DNA of 42,928 bases from Bacteroidales bacterium (GTDB taxonomy: Bacteria > Bacteroidota > Bacteroidia > Bacteroidales > VadinHA17), in assembly GCA_003141415.1 (NCBI GenBank), contig PLLX01000188.1, positions 17,672 to 60,599 on the forward strand, given 5' to 3'. The translations under genes were made by a program, and so were the position numbers. A model generated the notes under the pieces. It saw nothing but the letters and a program-made list of their open reading frames with translations, did not search any database and was not told the DNA's origin. Positions 19,882 to 28,151 of the stretch are shown one piece after another; within the stretch, counting starts at the first letter, position 1; each line of letters begins with the position of its first letter.

Positions 19882-21363
19882 TCAGTCTCCCCCTCTCCGT
19901 TTTTCGCCTTCATTATTCAAGGAGCTCTTATTATATTTCCGCCAGAGGTAGAAAACAGGAATACCAAGAATCACTATTCCAAGTCCGGGGAAAGTATAAT
20001 CAGGTTTATAAATCAGAAGGATCACCATAATTGTTATCGTGGTTAAAATATAAATTGATGGTATCACCGGGTAACCAAATGCTTTGTATGGACGTGGAAT
20101 ATCAGGTCGTTTTACCCTTAATATAAATATTGAAAGTATTGTTAAGGTGAAAAATATTAACACTGCAAAGATCACATAATCAAGAAGATTTCCATATGTT
20201 CCTGACAAACAAAGAAGTACGGACCATATTCCCTGAACTACAATTGCAAAGCCGGGAACCCCTTTTTTATTGATCTCTCCCACTTTTCTGAAGAACAGTC
20301 CATCCTTTGCCATGGCATAATATACTCTTGGACCAGCCAATATAAGGCCATGATTACACCCGAAGGTGCTGATCATGATAAAGATTGCCATAATAATTGC
20401 AGCAGAATCTCCAAATATGACACTCATAGCGGAAGTAGCAACCCTGTCGTCTGTAGCGTACTGAATACCGCGACTCAGCGCATCTGCACCATCAGGGGAA
20501 CCTGCCAGAGGAAGAACTCTGATATATACGTAGTTTGTAAGCAGGTAAATTGCTGAAACAATTAAAGTTCCAAATAAGAGACTTAATGGCACGTTTCGTT
20601 TCGGGTTAATAACTTCACCTGAAATATAGGTGACGTTATACCAGGCATCGGATGAAAACAATGAGCCAACCAGGGCAGATCCTATAGCTGCAATAAGTGC
20701 GAATCCGACAAGAGGTATCGCCTGATTTCCCGAACCAATCTTGCTGGCGTGCCAGAAAATTTCTTTATTAATTTGCAGTGAATTAATGCTTTTCGTAGCC
20801 AGAAATCCTATTACAATAAAACCAAAAAGGGCAATTACTTTGGTTGATGAGAATATATTCTGAACAGTTTTTCCCGTTACAATACCTTTTGTATTGAGCC
20901 ATGTCAGAAATGAGATCATTGCAATGGCTATTACCATTGTACTATTGATCTTCAAAGGACCCAGATAAAAAAGAATATTCTTTTCTGAGATCCATGGAAA
21001 AAGAACTCCGCTGAATTTGGCGAAAGCCACAGCAACAGCAGCGATTGTACCACACTGAATAACAAGAAAAGTTGTCCAGCCAAACAGAAATCCTATCAGA
21101 GGATGATATGCTTCTTTCAGATAGACATATTGGCCTCCTACATGAGGCATCATAGAGGCCAGTTCTCCATAACTGATTGCCCCGATCAGAGTCATTATTC
21201 CGGTAATGAGCCAGACCACCAGTAACCAACCGGGAGATCCCACATTCCTGGCAATATCGGCGCTGACAATGAATATACCTGAGCCAATCATTGCACCTGC
21301 AACAATTGATATGCCGTCGAAAAGATTTACGCGTTTCTGAAGAAAATGGTTTTCTTCCTGCAT
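19882..21363 (-). CDS. APC-superfamily amino acid permease
   Basis: 493 residues with about 12 hydrophobic segments. The first carries the APC substrate-binding signature 'ISIVAGAMIGSGIFIVSADI' (G-S-G-I-F), followed by 'GSPGWLLVVWLITGIMTLIG' and 'SYGELASMMPHVGGQYVYL'. The pattern resembles LAT/SteT-type Ser/Thr or branched amino-acid exchangers in the inner membrane; the exact substrate is open. It reads towards the rsmF-like gene with about 44 bases between them. Upstream, a perfect -7 box (TAAATTTG, reverse strand, 21382-21389) has no -33 partner at the usual spacing. Confidence 0.92.
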   Translation of the reverse strand: MQEENHFLQKRVNLFDGISIVAGAMIGSGIFIVSADIARNVGSPGWLLVVWLITGIMTLIGAISYGELASMMPHVGGQYVYLKEAYHPLIGFLFGWTTFLVIQCGTIAAVAVAFAKFSGVLFPWISEKNILFYLGPLKINSTMVIAIAMISFLTWLNTKGIVTGKTVQNIFSSTKVIALFGFIVIGFLATKSINSLQINKEIFWHASKIGSGNQAIPLVGFALIAAIGSALVGSLFSSDAWYNVTYISGEVINPKRNVPLSLLFGTLIVSAIYLLTNYVYIRVLPLAGSPDGADALSRGIQYATDDRVATSAMSVIFGDSAAIIMAIFIMISTFGCNHGLILAGPRVYYAMAKDGLFFRKVGEINKKGVPGFAIVVQGIWSVLLCLSGTYGNLLDYVIFAVLIFFTLTILSIFILRVKRPDIPRPYKAFGYPVIPSIYILTTITIMVILLIYKPDYTFPGLGIVILGIPVFYLWRKYNKSSLNNEGEKRRGGD

Positions 21364-21435
21364 AACATCAGTTTATATCAACAAATTTAACTATTCAAAT
21401 GAGACTGCGCGATTTCAACCAGTTGAAATATTTAT

Positions 21436-21466
21436 TTTGAGAAGGGAAAAGAAGTAGATACATTTG
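21436..21466 (+). promoter_or_regulatory. Bacteroidota-type promoter for the GH27 gene
   Basis: TTTG (21436-21439), 19 bases, TACATTTG (21459-21466): a full consensus match. The start of transcription would be near 21472, giving a 45-base leader before the GH27 ATG at 21517. Confidence 0.78.
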
Positions 21467-21516
21467 ATATTATTAAATTTCATAATCATAATCAGGAAAA
21501 ATAAAAAATTGTATCC

Positions 21517-22695
21517 ATGAAAAGAACTATATCATTGGTTGCCATCACCTTCCTATTTTTAGGTGTAACAGCTCAAAAATTTGACAGGCTTGCTCAAACA
21601 CCTCCGATGGGATGGAACAGTTGGAACAAGTATGGTTGCAATGTAAGTGAAACTCTTATTATGGGAATGGCTGACGCTATGGTCAGCAATGGGATGAAGG
21701 ATGCCGGCTACGAATATGTTGTGATTGATGATTGCTGGCAGGTATCGCGAGATGCGAATGGCGAGATAGTGGCTGATAAGGATCGCTTCCCCCATGGGAT
21801 CAAATACCTGGCAGATTATATTCACTCAAAAGGTCTGAAATTCGGAATTTATTCGTGTGCCGGGACACTTACCTGCGCCGGACGACCGGCAGGACGCGGT
21901 CATGAATATCAGGATGCTCTTACATATGCACGTTGGGGTGTTGATTATTTAAAATACGACTGGTGCAACACTGGTACTCAGGAACCTAAATCTTCTTACT
22001 CCATAATGCGTGATGGTCTATATGCAGCACACAGACCAATTGTATTCAGTATCTGTGAATGGGGTTCCAACAAACCATGGGAATGGGCCGGTGCAGTTGG
22101 AAACTTATGGCGCACTACAGGTGACATTGAGGATTCTTGGAATAGTATGATCGATATTGTTTCACAACAGAAAGATCTCGCAAAGTATGCCGGTCCCGGC
22201 CACTGGAATGATCCGGATATGCTGGAAGTCGGAAACGGAGGAATGACAACTGAAGAGTACAAGACTCATTTTTCATTATGGTGTATTCTGGCTTCCCCAT
22301 TGATGGCCGGAAATGATATTCAGAACATGTCTCCCGAAACAAAATCAATTCTTACCAACAAAGAAATCATTGCTTTGGATCAGGATACCCTGGGCAGACA
22401 AGGTATGTGCTGGAGGGACAATGGGGATTATCAGATTTGGTTGAAAATACTCGCCAATAATGAAAAAGCCGTATGCCTGCTTAACGCCAGTGACGAAAAG
22501 AAGACAGTACTTGTCGACTTTGCACTTCTGGCCCAGGCGAGGACAGTCAGATGGGGTGTTGGCTCACCTCTTAAACTTGAGAATTTCACTGTAAGAGATT
22601 TGTGGGATCATAAAGATCTGGTACTGAAAGAATCATCAATGTATATTGATTTACTTCCTCATTCAGTGAAAGTATTTCGGTTTATTAAGAAATAA
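21517..22695 (+). CDS. GH27 alpha-galactosidase, exported
   Basis: 392 residues with a Sec signal ending near residue 19 (GVTAQ). The (beta/alpha)8 domain begins 'TPPMGWNSWNKYGCNVSE'. It has the nucleophile in 'YLKYDWCNTG' (Asp148), the acid/base in 'WRTTGDIEDSW' (Asp203) and 'GHWNDPDMLEVGNGGMT'. A short C-terminal beta domain ends 'LLPHSVKVFRFIKK'. It removes alpha-1,6-galactose from galactomannan or related oligosaccharides in the periplasm. It has its own strong promoter, opposite in direction to the rest of the locus, and converges on the GH3 gene with a hairpin repeat between them. This is the family's short, single-domain form. Confidence 0.96.
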   Translation: MKRTISLVAITFLFLGVTAQKFDRLAQTPPMGWNSWNKYGCNVSETLIMGMADAMVSNGMKDAGYEYVVIDDCWQVSRDANGEIVADKDRFPHGIKYLADYIHSKGLKFGIYSCAGTLTCAGRPAGRGHEYQDALTYARWGVDYLKYDWCNTGTQEPKSSYSIMRDGLYAAHRPIVFSICEWGSNKPWEWAGAVGNLWRTTGDIEDSWNSMIDIVSQQKDLAKYAGPGHWNDPDMLEVGNGGMTTEEYKTHFSLWCILASPLMAGNDIQNMSPETKSILTNKEIIALDQDTLGRQGMCWRDNGDYQIWLKILANNEKAVCLLNASDEKKTVLVDFALLAQARTVRWGVGSPLKLENFTVRDLWDHKDLVLKESSMYIDLLPHSVKVFRFIKK

Positions 22696-22720
22696 AAATA
22701 TTGAAATCCTCTTGCTTTTT

Positions 22721-22806
22721 GCCTTATCCCCTTCTCCCAGGAGAGGGTATTTTAATGATATACAGGGCATCAGCCCCTCCCATTTGGGGGAGGCGTTGGG
22801 GAGAGG
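22721..22806 (+). repeat. Twin-hairpin intergenic element, copy 3
   Basis: GCCTTATCCCCTTCTCCC / GGAGAGGG hairpin (22728-22747), core TAATGATATACAGGGCAT, and a second hairpin GCCCCTCCC / GGGGGAGGC (22773-22794). The opening and core match the element at 32150-32241. It lies between the convergent GH27 and GH3 genes, in the place of a two-way terminator. Confidence 0.7.
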
Positions 22807-22840
22807 TCTATTCAACAGCCTGGGTAGTGAGAGCATTCAA

Positions 22841-25492
22841 TCAGTTTGCGAACGGAACCTCTTTCCCGGTTAATCTGATCCTTCCTGTCAATACCTGGGT
22901 GAACTGAGGATCGAGATAACCTTTGAAACCCGGCTGTTTGCCTCCAACTGAAATGGTAAAATATCCCGGCTCAATAACCCGTTTTGCCTTATTATTTATC
23001 ATCGAGAATTGACGAGGTTCAAGTTTGATCTCAACGAGCTTACTTTCACCAGGCTTAAGCGAAACCCTTGTAAATCCTTCAAGCTGGCGGATTGGTCTTG
23101 GAGTCGAGGCTTTTTCATCTGACAAATAAAGCTCTACCACTTCATCCCCTGCAACTTTTCCGGTATTTGTTACATTCACTTTAACGCTGACTTTCTCTCC
23201 TGCAACAACATTCTCCGGAACTGATAAATTGCTGTATCTAAAGGTTGTATAACTAAGTCCGTAACCGAACGGGTATAACGGTTCCTTTGTAAAGAACCTG
23301 TAAGTCTTACCAGTCATATCATAATTTTCGAAAGCAGGGATCTGATCAATTGACTTATAATATGTTACAGGAAGTCTTCCGGCCGGGTTATAATCCCCAA
23401 AAAGTATATCAGCCACAGCATTACCTCCCTGCTGTCCACCGTAACCGGCAAGCAACACAGCAGCAACTTTTTCCTGCGCTTTATTCACTGATAATGCACC
23501 CCCGCTGGTTAATACGACTATAACAGGCTTACCGGTTGCAGTAACTGCATCGAGAAGCTTTTCCTGTGCGGCGGGCAGATTCAGATTGGTTCGATCGCCA
23601 CCGCTGAACCCTTCAATCTTTATCGACATTTCTTCTCCTTCCAGACGTTGAGACAAGCCAAGAACAAGGACAACTACATCCGCTTCTGTTGCAGCTGCAA
23701 CAGCCTGTTCTATAAGGTTTGGTCTTGGAGGTGCCCACAAAAGTTCTATCGCTGCATCACCTGCATAATTTTTGTAAAGAACTTCTATCTTATATTTTTT
23801 CCCAGCCTGAAGATCAGCCGGTGCCTCAATATGAACGGCTTCATGCTCATTCATCGAAGAAATAAGTTTTTTACCATCAAGGAGGATTTCATAACCAGAT
23901 GAACCCAAACCACCAATAGCATAGGTTCCGGTAACAGGAGGAACCAGATAGGTCGTCCACTTTATGCCAAAATTATCATCAGGCATATCATATCTTGGAG
24001 AGAAATGTTCCCAATAGAAATTGATATTATCATCAACTCTTGTGAAAACAGGTTCACCTTTCATGTCAGTGTTATTAAAATACTCACCATAAGCACCCTG
24101 AATTCCATCAGAAGTTACGAGATACCGGGAAGGGATTGGCGACAAATTATGGATACCCTCTGCCAGATCACTGCCTTCTGCATAGATTATCTTCGTATCC
24201 GGTGTAAGTTTATTGGTAATCCCTTTCAGAACAGTGACAGGATCTTTTGGGATACCGTTATAATTACCTATCAACGATTCAACGTTATCAGCATTGGGGC
24301 CGATAACTGCAATGGTTTTAATATCTTTTGAAAGAGGAAGAGCATTGTTTTCATTCTTAAGAAGTACTACCGATTTCCGGGCTGCCTGACGTGAAAGGGA
24401 ATTATTATAATCGGAACAGTTTACAAAAAAAGGTATCTGTGCGTACGGCACTATTTCATCAGGATCAAACATTCCAAGTTTGAACCGGGCAGTGAAGATC
24501 CTTTTTACTGCAACATTGATATCATCCTCAGTAAGTAATCCCCGTTTAACAGCCGCGACAAGGTTTTTATAATCGGACCCGCATTCAAGATCAGTACCGG
24601 CTTTAACAGCCTGAGCAGCTGCCTCGGCAGGATCTTTTGCAAAATGAGTATATTTATAAAAATCGGAAATTGCCCAGCAGTCAGATACAATATAGCCCTT
24701 AAAACCCCACTCATTACGCAGAATACCATATAAAATAGGGTTTGCACAACAGGGATAATCCCTGAACATGTTATATGCTCCCATCACCGAATATACCCCT
24801 GCGTCCATTACGAGCGTACGGAACGCTGGAAGATATGTTTCCCTGAGATCAATCTCACTTACTTTTGCATTAAATAAATGTCTCATCGGTTCCGGGCCGG
24901 AATGAACTGCGTAATGCTTGGCTGTTGCTACTGTCTTTAAATATTTTGGATCATCTCCCTGCATGCCTCTTACAAATTCGTACCCCATTCTTCCGGTAAG
25001 GAAAGGATCTTCACCATAAGTTTCATGGCCCCTTCCCCATCGCGGATCGCGGAAGATATTTATATTTGGGGACCAGAAAGTAAGTCCCTGGTAGATGCCC
25101 GTTTTTCCTCTTCTCTGAAACTCATGGTATTTTGCTCTTGCCTCATCGGAAATAGCAGTTGCTACATTAAATAAAAGTGCTTCGTCCCAAGAGTTAGCAA
25201 TTGTAATTGATTGCGGGAATACAGTTGCATAACCTGCTCTCGCAACGCCATGCAAAGCTTCATTCCACCATGTATAAGAAGGAATTCCCAGATGTGGAAT
25301 TGCCGGTGCTGTATAAAGCAACTGATCGGCTTTTTCCTGAAGAGTCATCCTTGAAACAAGATCATTTACTCTTTCATCAAAAGAGAGTGATGGATTACGA
25401 AATGGAAATGAGTATTTATTCTGCTGCGCATGAACAATAATTGTAACAGCGGACAGAGATAAAACCAGGATAAGTGAAAATGCTTTTTTCAT
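22841..25492 (-). CDS. GH3 beta-glucosidase/beta-xylosidase with inserted PA14 domain
   Basis: 883 residues from the ATG at 25492, which overlaps the stop of the upstream oxidoreductase as ATGA and opens straight on a Sec signal (MKKAFSLILVLSLS); a start 18 bases earlier is less likely. N-terminal GH3 domain: 'WWNEALHGVARAG', 'ATAKHYAVHSGPEP' and the nucleophile in 'GYIVSDCWAISDFY' (Asp near 271). A PA14 sugar-binding domain ('YGEYFNNTDMKGEPVFTRVD' onward, about 460-590) is inserted in the second GH3 domain, and a fibronectin-III-like domain closes the protein. The WWNEALHGVA motif is common in the beta-xylosidase branch, so the sugar specificity is open. Periplasmic. Confidence 0.94.
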   Translation of the reverse strand: MKKAFSLILVLSLSAVTIIVHAQQNKYSFPFRNPSLSFDERVNDLVSRMTLQEKADQLLYTAPAIPHLGIPSYTWWNEALHGVARAGYATVFPQSITIANSWDEALLFNVATAISDEARAKYHEFQRRGKTGIYQGLTFWSPNINIFRDPRWGRGHETYGEDPFLTGRMGYEFVRGMQGDDPKYLKTVATAKHYAVHSGPEPMRHLFNAKVSEIDLRETYLPAFRTLVMDAGVYSVMGAYNMFRDYPCCANPILYGILRNEWGFKGYIVSDCWAISDFYKYTHFAKDPAEAAAQAVKAGTDLECGSDYKNLVAAVKRGLLTEDDINVAVKRIFTARFKLGMFDPDEIVPYAQIPFFVNCSDYNNSLSRQAARKSVVLLKNENNALPLSKDIKTIAVIGPNADNVESLIGNYNGIPKDPVTVLKGITNKLTPDTKIIYAEGSDLAEGIHNLSPIPSRYLVTSDGIQGAYGEYFNNTDMKGEPVFTRVDDNINFYWEHFSPRYDMPDDNFGIKWTTYLVPPVTGTYAIGGLGSSGYEILLDGKKLISSMNEHEAVHIEAPADLQAGKKYKIEVLYKNYAGDAAIELLWAPPRPNLIEQAVAAATEADVVVLVLGLSQRLEGEEMSIKIEGFSGGDRTNLNLPAAQEKLLDAVTATGKPVIVVLTSGGALSVNKAQEKVAAVLLAGYGGQQGGNAVADILFGDYNPAGRLPVTYYKSIDQIPAFENYDMTGKTYRFFTKEPLYPFGYGLSYTTFRYSNLSVPENVVAGEKVSVKVNVTNTGKVAGDEVVELYLSDEKASTPRPIRQLEGFTRVSLKPGESKLVEIKLEPRQFSMINNKAKRVIEPGYFTISVGGKQPGFKGYLDPQFTQVLTGRIRLTGKEVPFAN

Positions 25493-26799
25493 ACCTTTGG
25501 TAATGTCCATGGTTCCCGGTAATTCGGAATCAGGAAATTATTTGCATCCGAATCGTTTGTAAATTTGGTACCATCCCAGATGAGTTTTTTGCCTGTGCGA
25601 TATGCTATATTACCAATTGCAGAGAATTTAGCGATATGAGCACCGATCTCCACACTTGCATTGGTGTTAGGATTGCGCTTGGTTATGCATTCCAGAAAAT
25701 TGGTAACATGTTTATTTAACCCTTTGCCTGTTCCACTTTTAAGAGGGACAGCTTCCATTCGTTTCTTCCCATTTACATCTTCAGGAATTACTTCCCACCC
25801 TTCACGATCCACGACAAGGGTTCCGTTTTCGCCGACAAAACCTAATCCGTGGTTACGGCCATAGGCTCCATCATTTATACCAATGGCATGGTCCCACATA
25901 ACGTTGAATCCGTCGAATTCATAAATAGTCTGTAAACTATCAGGGGTTTCACACGCATCTGTCGGATAACCATACTTTCCGCCCATAGCCATTACCGATT
26001 TTGGAGTAGTGACATTCATTCCGTATAGAGCATAATCCAGAAGATGAACTCCCCAGTCTGTCATCAGTCCACCGGCATAATCCCAGAACCACCTGAAGGT
26101 AAAATGATAACGGTTCCGGTTAAACGGGCGTTTGGTAGCCGGTCCCAGCCACATATCATAATCAACTCCTGCAGGAACTGGTTCATCTGGCCGTACCGGA
26201 ATGGAAGGGCACCAACCCTGGTATGAAAATACTCTGACAAGCCTTATTTTTCCAATCTTGCCTGATTGGATAAAATTAACTGCGTCCTGCCAGTGCGGAT
26301 CACTCCTTTGCCACTGACCAACCTGTACAACAGTTTTATTTCGTTTGGCAGCGTTCACCATCAGATTGCATTCTTCAATAGTTCTTCCCAGCGGCTTTTC
26401 ACAATAAACATCTTTCCCGGCATCACATGCAGCAATCATCTGCAGACAATGCCAGTGATCGGGAGTTCCAACGATAACTACATTAATATCTTTGTTATCG
26501 ATCAGCTTTCTCCAGTCTTTATAGAGGTTTGCAGGTTTCTTGCCCCTTATTTTCTCAACATCTGCAGCTCTGCGGTTAAGTACACTTTCGTCGATGTCGC
26601 ATAAAGCAAGACATTCTACGTTTTTATGATCAAGAAACGGAACCAGATCAGCAAAGCCCTGACCGTTACATCCGATAACACCAACATTGATCCTGTCGGA
26701 TGGAGCACAACCAACTAAAGCGCCGGACAAAGTTGGAACCAGTCCCAATGCTGCGGTTGTTATTGCTGTGTTTCTAATAAAAACTCGTCGTGTTGTCAT
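25489..26799 (-). CDS. Tat-exported Gfo/Idh/MocA family oxidoreductase
   Basis: 436 residues. The N-terminus combines a twin-arginine motif (TRRVFIRN) with a lipobox-like LVGC (Cys near 31), so it should be exported folded and perhaps lipidated. The Rossmann half keeps a glycine-rich loop (INVGVIGCNGQGF) and the loops 'TPDHWHCLQMI' and 'KDVYCEKPLGRTIEE'. The catalytic half has 'FRWFWDYAGGLMTDWGVHLL'. Such enzymes oxidise or epimerise sugars using a tightly bound NAD(P). Its stop overlaps the GH3 start by four bases, tying it to glycan breakdown. The sugar is unknown; an NAD-dependent glycosidase activity (GH109-like) is possible but its specific motifs are not seen. Confidence 0.92.
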   Translation of the reverse strand: MTTRRVFIRNTAITTAALGLVPTLSGALVGCAPSDRINVGVIGCNGQGFADLVPFLDHKNVECLALCDIDESVLNRRAADVEKIRGKKPANLYKDWRKLIDNKDINVVIVGTPDHWHCLQMIAACDAGKDVYCEKPLGRTIEECNLMVNAAKRNKTVVQVGQWQRSDPHWQDAVNFIQSGKIGKIRLVRVFSYQGWCPSIPVRPDEPVPAGVDYDMWLGPATKRPFNRNRYHFTFRWFWDYAGGLMTDWGVHLLDYALYGMNVTTPKSVMAMGGKYGYPTDACETPDSLQTIYEFDGFNVMWDHAIGINDGAYGRNHGLGFVGENGTLVVDREGWEVIPEDVNGKKRMEAVPLKSGTGKGLNKHVTNFLECITKRNPNTNASVEIGAHIAKFSAIGNIAYRTGKKLIWDGTKFTNDSDANNFLIPNYREPWTLPKV

Positions 26800-26823
26800 T
26801 TTTTAGATTATTTATACTGGTAT

Positions 26824-27948
26824 CTATTTAACTGAAAATCTGTAAATTGTAGTTGACTTAAATGTTTCACCTGGATTAAGTACTGTAGTTGGGAAATCAG
26901 GATGATTCGGACTATCAGGATAATGTCCTGATTCAAGACATAAGCCTGACCTGAAGTTGAAAGCTTTTCCCCCATGCCCAATTTGTTTTCCATCGAGGAA
27001 GTTGCCTGTATAAAGCTGCATTCCGGGCTGATCTGTAATTACCTCCAGCATACGACCACTCACAGGCTCATATACAGTAACATCAACTTCTTCTTTGTTA
27101 TCGAGGATATAATTGTGATCATATCCGTGACCTAGAACCAGTTGATCGTATTTCTCTCCTATTCTTTCGCCTATTGTATGAGGCGTATTGAAATCAAAGG
27201 GTGTTCCTGCAACAGGACGAATTTCCCCGGTCGGGATCATAAATGAGTCGATTGGAGTGAAAGCTGATGCTTTGAGGGTCAGTATGTGATCAAGAATATC
27301 TCCATTACCTGCCCCATGCAGATTGAAATATGCGTGGTTGGTAACATTCACAACAGTCCTCTTGTCAGTTGTACAGGTATAATCCATCACAATCTCATTG
27401 TTGTCTGTCCATGTATAGGTAATTGATGCATTAACTTTTCCAGGGAAGCCTGCTTCCATATCAGGGCTTACATAGGTAAATTTTACAGCGGGAAATTTGC
27501 TGTCTTTTAATATTTCAGTGTTCCACACAACACTATGCCAGCCGGCAGGTCCTCCATGAAGAGTGTTTGGTCCATTATTAACCGGTGTGTTATATACAAC
27601 ACCATCAAGAGTAAACTTCCCTTTGGCAATCCTGTTTGCAAACCTTCCTACAACAGATCCGAACGACATATCTCCTTTAAGCGTTTCATCAAAAGTGTCA
27701 TAACCGAAGGTAACATTGTCCTTTTTCCCGTTCTTGTCCGGAATTTCGATCCAGTTAATCTTTGCTCCGAAATTGGTAACTCTTACGACATTACCTGCTT
27801 TATTAGTAAGGGTTAACAGGTAAATCTCTTTCCCGTTATGTGTACCGAAAACATCTTTTCTAACCATCTCATTATTTTTTATTGACTGGTTGCAGGAAGC
27901 TAAAATAACTGTGACCAGAATTAGTGATAATAACAGAAATTTTTTCAT
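26824..27948 (-). CDS. galM: Aldose 1-epimerase (galactose mutarotase), lipoprotein
   Basis: 374 residues with a lipoprotein signal (MKKFLLLSLILVTVILASC; lipobox LASC, Cys19). Mutarotase landmarks are 'VVGRFANRIAKGKFTLDG', 'PNTLHGGPAGWHSVVWN', 'VTNHAYFNLHGAG' (catalytic His), 'LGHGYDHNYIL' and 'GLCLESGHYPDSPNHPDFP' (catalytic Glu). It interconverts alpha and beta anomers of galactose or glucose. The extracytoplasmic location suggests it prepares freshly released sugars for uptake. It sits 24 bases before the oxidoreductase gene on the same strand, clearly in one operon. Confidence 0.95.
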   Translation of the reverse strand: MKKFLLLSLILVTVILASCNQSIKNNEMVRKDVFGTHNGKEIYLLTLTNKAGNVVRVTNFGAKINWIEIPDKNGKKDNVTFGYDTFDETLKGDMSFGSVVGRFANRIAKGKFTLDGVVYNTPVNNGPNTLHGGPAGWHSVVWNTEILKDSKFPAVKFTYVSPDMEAGFPGKVNASITYTWTDNNEIVMDYTCTTDKRTVVNVTNHAYFNLHGAGNGDILDHILTLKASAFTPIDSFMIPTGEIRPVAGTPFDFNTPHTIGERIGEKYDQLVLGHGYDHNYILDNKEEVDVTVYEPVSGRMLEVITDQPGMQLYTGNFLDGKQIGHGGKAFNFRSGLCLESGHYPDSPNHPDFPTTVLNPGETFKSTTIYRFSVK

Positions 27949-28085
27949 TATTTTTCTAGATTAAATTTCGCTAAATTAATAAAGTTTCCTGACTGCTTTA
28001 CCTGTCTGTTAAAATAAAATAGGATTCATTGAGACCCTCTAAAAAGATGAAATCCATTACTCACAAAAATCGCAAAGGTTTTATT

Positions 28086-28137
28086 TGCCCCCTACCTCCC
28101 TGAAGGGGGAAGTCCCACTTCAGCGAGACAGGGGGGC
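28086..28137. repeat. GC-rich hairpin element
   Basis: The outer arms TGCCCCCT (28086) and AGGGGGGCA (ending near 28138) enclose a further C-rich/G-rich pair (CCTCCCT / AGGGGGA). It has one nested hairpin rather than two side by side, so its link to the twin-hairpin family is uncertain. It lies just downstream of the sialate esterase-like gene and upstream of galM. Confidence 0.55.
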
Positions 28138-28151
28138 ACACCTTAAATAAC

